Source: an uncultured Roseobacter sp.
Lineage (GTDB): Bacteria; Pseudomonadota; Alphaproteobacteria; Rhodobacterales; Rhodobacteraceae
DNA: 64,000 bases
Direction of reading: 5' to 3'
Assembly (NCBI RefSeq): GCF_947492555.1
Contig: NZ_CANLNE010000001.1
Coordinates: 868,001 to 932,000 of the forward strand
A model generated the notes under the pieces. The model made no database searches, had not been told where the DNA came from, and saw nothing but the letters and a program-made list of their open reading frames with translations. This document shows positions 62,869 through 64,000 of the stretch, piece by piece (within the stretch, counting starts at the first letter, position 1; each line of letters opens with the position of its first letter). Position numbers and translations under genes: made by a program.

Positions 62869-63308
62869 TTCAGGAAACTCCAAATTGGTAACTTGGTACC
62901 AAAACACCATTACATGTAAATTATGTCAAGGAATGCGTGACCTGCTCTTTTCGTTTCGCCTGTCATTGTGTTCTGTCTGCCCTTCAGGGAGGTGCATCCG
63001 TGGTTTCAGCCAGCAGACAAGTCCGGCAGTTGGTCCGCGCTGTTTACCGACTCTCGCTGAACGGACACAGCAGCTGGCCTACCTCGGGTGATCGATTCCG
63101 CCGAAAACCAGATGCAAGACCACGCACCGCACATCGCGCGGTGACTTTGGCCGGCGTTCTGGCGACACGAGCGCCCAAAAGGGATCATGGGATGAGAGTG
63201 TCTTGTGCGGCCCGACCATCGCGAGCTAAAGACGCAGATGCCGCAGATATTGACGAAGTTTCTTCTTTGATTACTCAGCGGCACCGTCAGAAATGCGCCG
63301 CGGCACCG
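62869..63308. other. 440-bp gene-free region
   Basis: No protein on either strand looks real: frames are short or lack codon bias and similarity. The left end is AT-rich next to the start of the barrel-protein gene and should carry its promoter. The right end holds a 12-bp direct repeat at the FAD-oxidase stop. I see no tRNA-like structure. It could hold a small RNA or be decayed sequence, but nothing supports either. Confidence 0.4.
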
Positions 63309-63311
63309 TCA
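63278..63311. repeat. 12-bp direct repeat at the FAD-oxidase 3' end
   Basis: GCGGCACCGTCA occurs at 63278-63289 and 63300-63311, a 22-bp period. The second copy contains the stop codon of the minus-strand FAD-linked oxidase (TGA read on the minus strand), so the unit looks like a small tandem duplication spanning the end of that gene. Confidence 0.75.
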
Positions 63312-64000
63312 AAGAATTTTACCTGGGTTCATGATGTTCTGAGGATCCAGCGCCTGTTTGATCGCGCCCATCACCTCAGTGGCCTCTCCGATTTCCTTCA
63401 CGAGGTAGGGCCGCTTGCCCTGACCGATGCCATGTTCACCGGTACAGGTGCCGTCCATCGAAATCGCAAGATCATTGAGCCAACTGACAAATCCTGCGGC
63501 CCTTTCCAGCTCATCGGCATCCGACATGTCCACCAGCAGTGACACGTGAAAATTACCATCCCCTGCGTGTCCCAGGATCGGCGCAATCAGGCCAAGCTCT
63601 GACACGCGCCGCTGTGCTTTGCCCACGCAATCGGCCAGACACGAAATTGGCACACAGACGTCCGTGGCGATCCCCTGTGACCCCGGTCGGTACTGCAGCA
63701 TCGCCCAATAGGCATCATGGCGGGCTTGCCAGAGCTTGTTGCGCTCCTCTGTCGTGGTGGTTGCCTGATACCCGACGCCACCCTGCTCCTCCGCCAGCGC
63801 CCCGAAAATCTCTGCCTGCTCGACAACGCTGGCATCGGTTCCGTGGAATTCAAGCAGCAGCAGCGGCGTTTCGGGCAAATCGAGTTTGGAATAGGCGTTC
63901 ACCGCCTTGACCGTCGTGTCATCCAGCAATTCGATCCGCGCAACCGGCAAGCCATATTGGATCACGGACATGACCGTCCGACAGGCGGCATCAACCGACG
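63309..64000 (-). CDS. FAD-linked oxidase (GlcD/D-lactate dehydrogenase type), 3' part
   Basis: C-terminal part (at least 230 residues) of a VAO-family flavoenzyme; the reading frame stays open to the right edge, so the FAD-binding N-terminal domain lies outside. GLIAPILGHAGDGNFHVSLL and GTCTGEHGIGQGKRPYLVKE are the conserved substrate/metal regions of glycolate, D-lactate and 2-hydroxyglutarate dehydrogenases, followed by the usual ending ALDPQNIMNPGKIL. The substrate cannot be settled without the rest. Confidence 0.88.
   Translation of the reverse strand, partial: SVDAACRTVMSVIQYGLPVARIELLDDTTVKAVNAYSKLDLPETPLLLLEFHGTDASVVEQAEIFGALAEEQGGVGYQATTTTEERNKLWQARHDAYWAMLQYRPGSQGIATDVCVPISCLADCVGKAQRRVSELGLIAPILGHAGDGNFHVSLLVDMSDADELERAAGFVSWLNDLAISMDGTCTGEHGIGQGKRPYLVKEIGEATEVMGAIKQALDPQNIMNPGKIL

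Overview
The window is a gene-dense, high-GC stretch of an alphaproteobacterial chromosome. It is most likely from the Roseobacter group of Rhodobacterales. The F1 genes occur as atpH-atpA-atpG; there is a VPLPA-type C-terminal sorting signal, a tiny aa3 oxidase subunit IV, a PHB phaA-phaB pair, a DmdC-like acyl-CoA dehydrogenase and a sarcosine/dimethylglycine-type dehydrogenase. I see no transposase, integrase, CRISPR array, rRNA or tRNA gene. Gene calls rest on reading the translations, not on searches.

Layout. 1-3.0 kb: ATP synthase F1 genes (minus strand). 3.3-7.4 kb: a methyltransferase, gloB and clpA. 7.6-10.6 kb: a MotA/MotB-like inner-membrane motor pair whose B subunit has a long coiled coil. 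10.7-15.1 kb: ChaC-like cyclotransferase, DUF2125 protein, and the operon hisC-tyrC-extensin-like protein. 15.3-19.3 kb: VPLPA-CTERM surface protein, methyltransferase, rpsD with a clear promoter, tag, and a stand-alone EAL protein. 19.4-21.5 kb: phaA-phaB with a candidate operator between them. 21.5-25.9 kb: a 37-residue ORF, a LysR regulator beside a broken EamA exporter gene, DUF465, TrmN6, DUF2007 and polyprenyl diphosphate synthase.

25.9-33.5 kb: ispE, a TPR protein, ETF-ubiquinone oxidoreductase, soxR with a SoxR-type promoter driving a VOC-family gene, greA and two unknown exported or membrane proteins. 33.6-37.6 kb: a tightly overlapping molybdenum-cofactor operon, fdhD-mobA-mobB-(N-terminal domain)-moeA. 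37.7-39.5 kb: azlCD, a lipoprotein and the aa3 oxidase subunit IV. 39.6-44.5 kb: acyl-CoA dehydrogenase, MBL hydrolase and DUF6173, then tsaC/sua5 and yqgE. 44.6-52.3 kb: a solitary DsbD N-terminal-like protein, an RND efflux pair, moaB, lysE and a family-4-like uracil-DNA glycosylase. 52.4-56.2 kb: pyrB, two small membrane proteins, a dihydroorotase homologue lacking its metal ligands, plsY and a small protein. 56.2-61.8 kb: a solitary ectC divergent from an aldo/keto reductase-FAD oxidase-DUF938 operon, then a large FAD/GcvT dehydrogenase. 61.9-64 kb: an outer-membrane-like protein, a 440-bp gene-free stretch and the 3' part of a FAD-linked oxidase gene that runs off the edge.

The window is mostly housekeeping and metabolism, and I found no complete undescribed defence or mobile system. 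The points most worth a second look are the motor pair, the solitary ectC, the degenerate dihydroorotase beside pyrB, the uracil-DNA glycosylase that has lost its Fe-S ligands, the domain fused to MoeA, the SoxR-type promoter, the candidate PHB operator and the EamA pseudogene.
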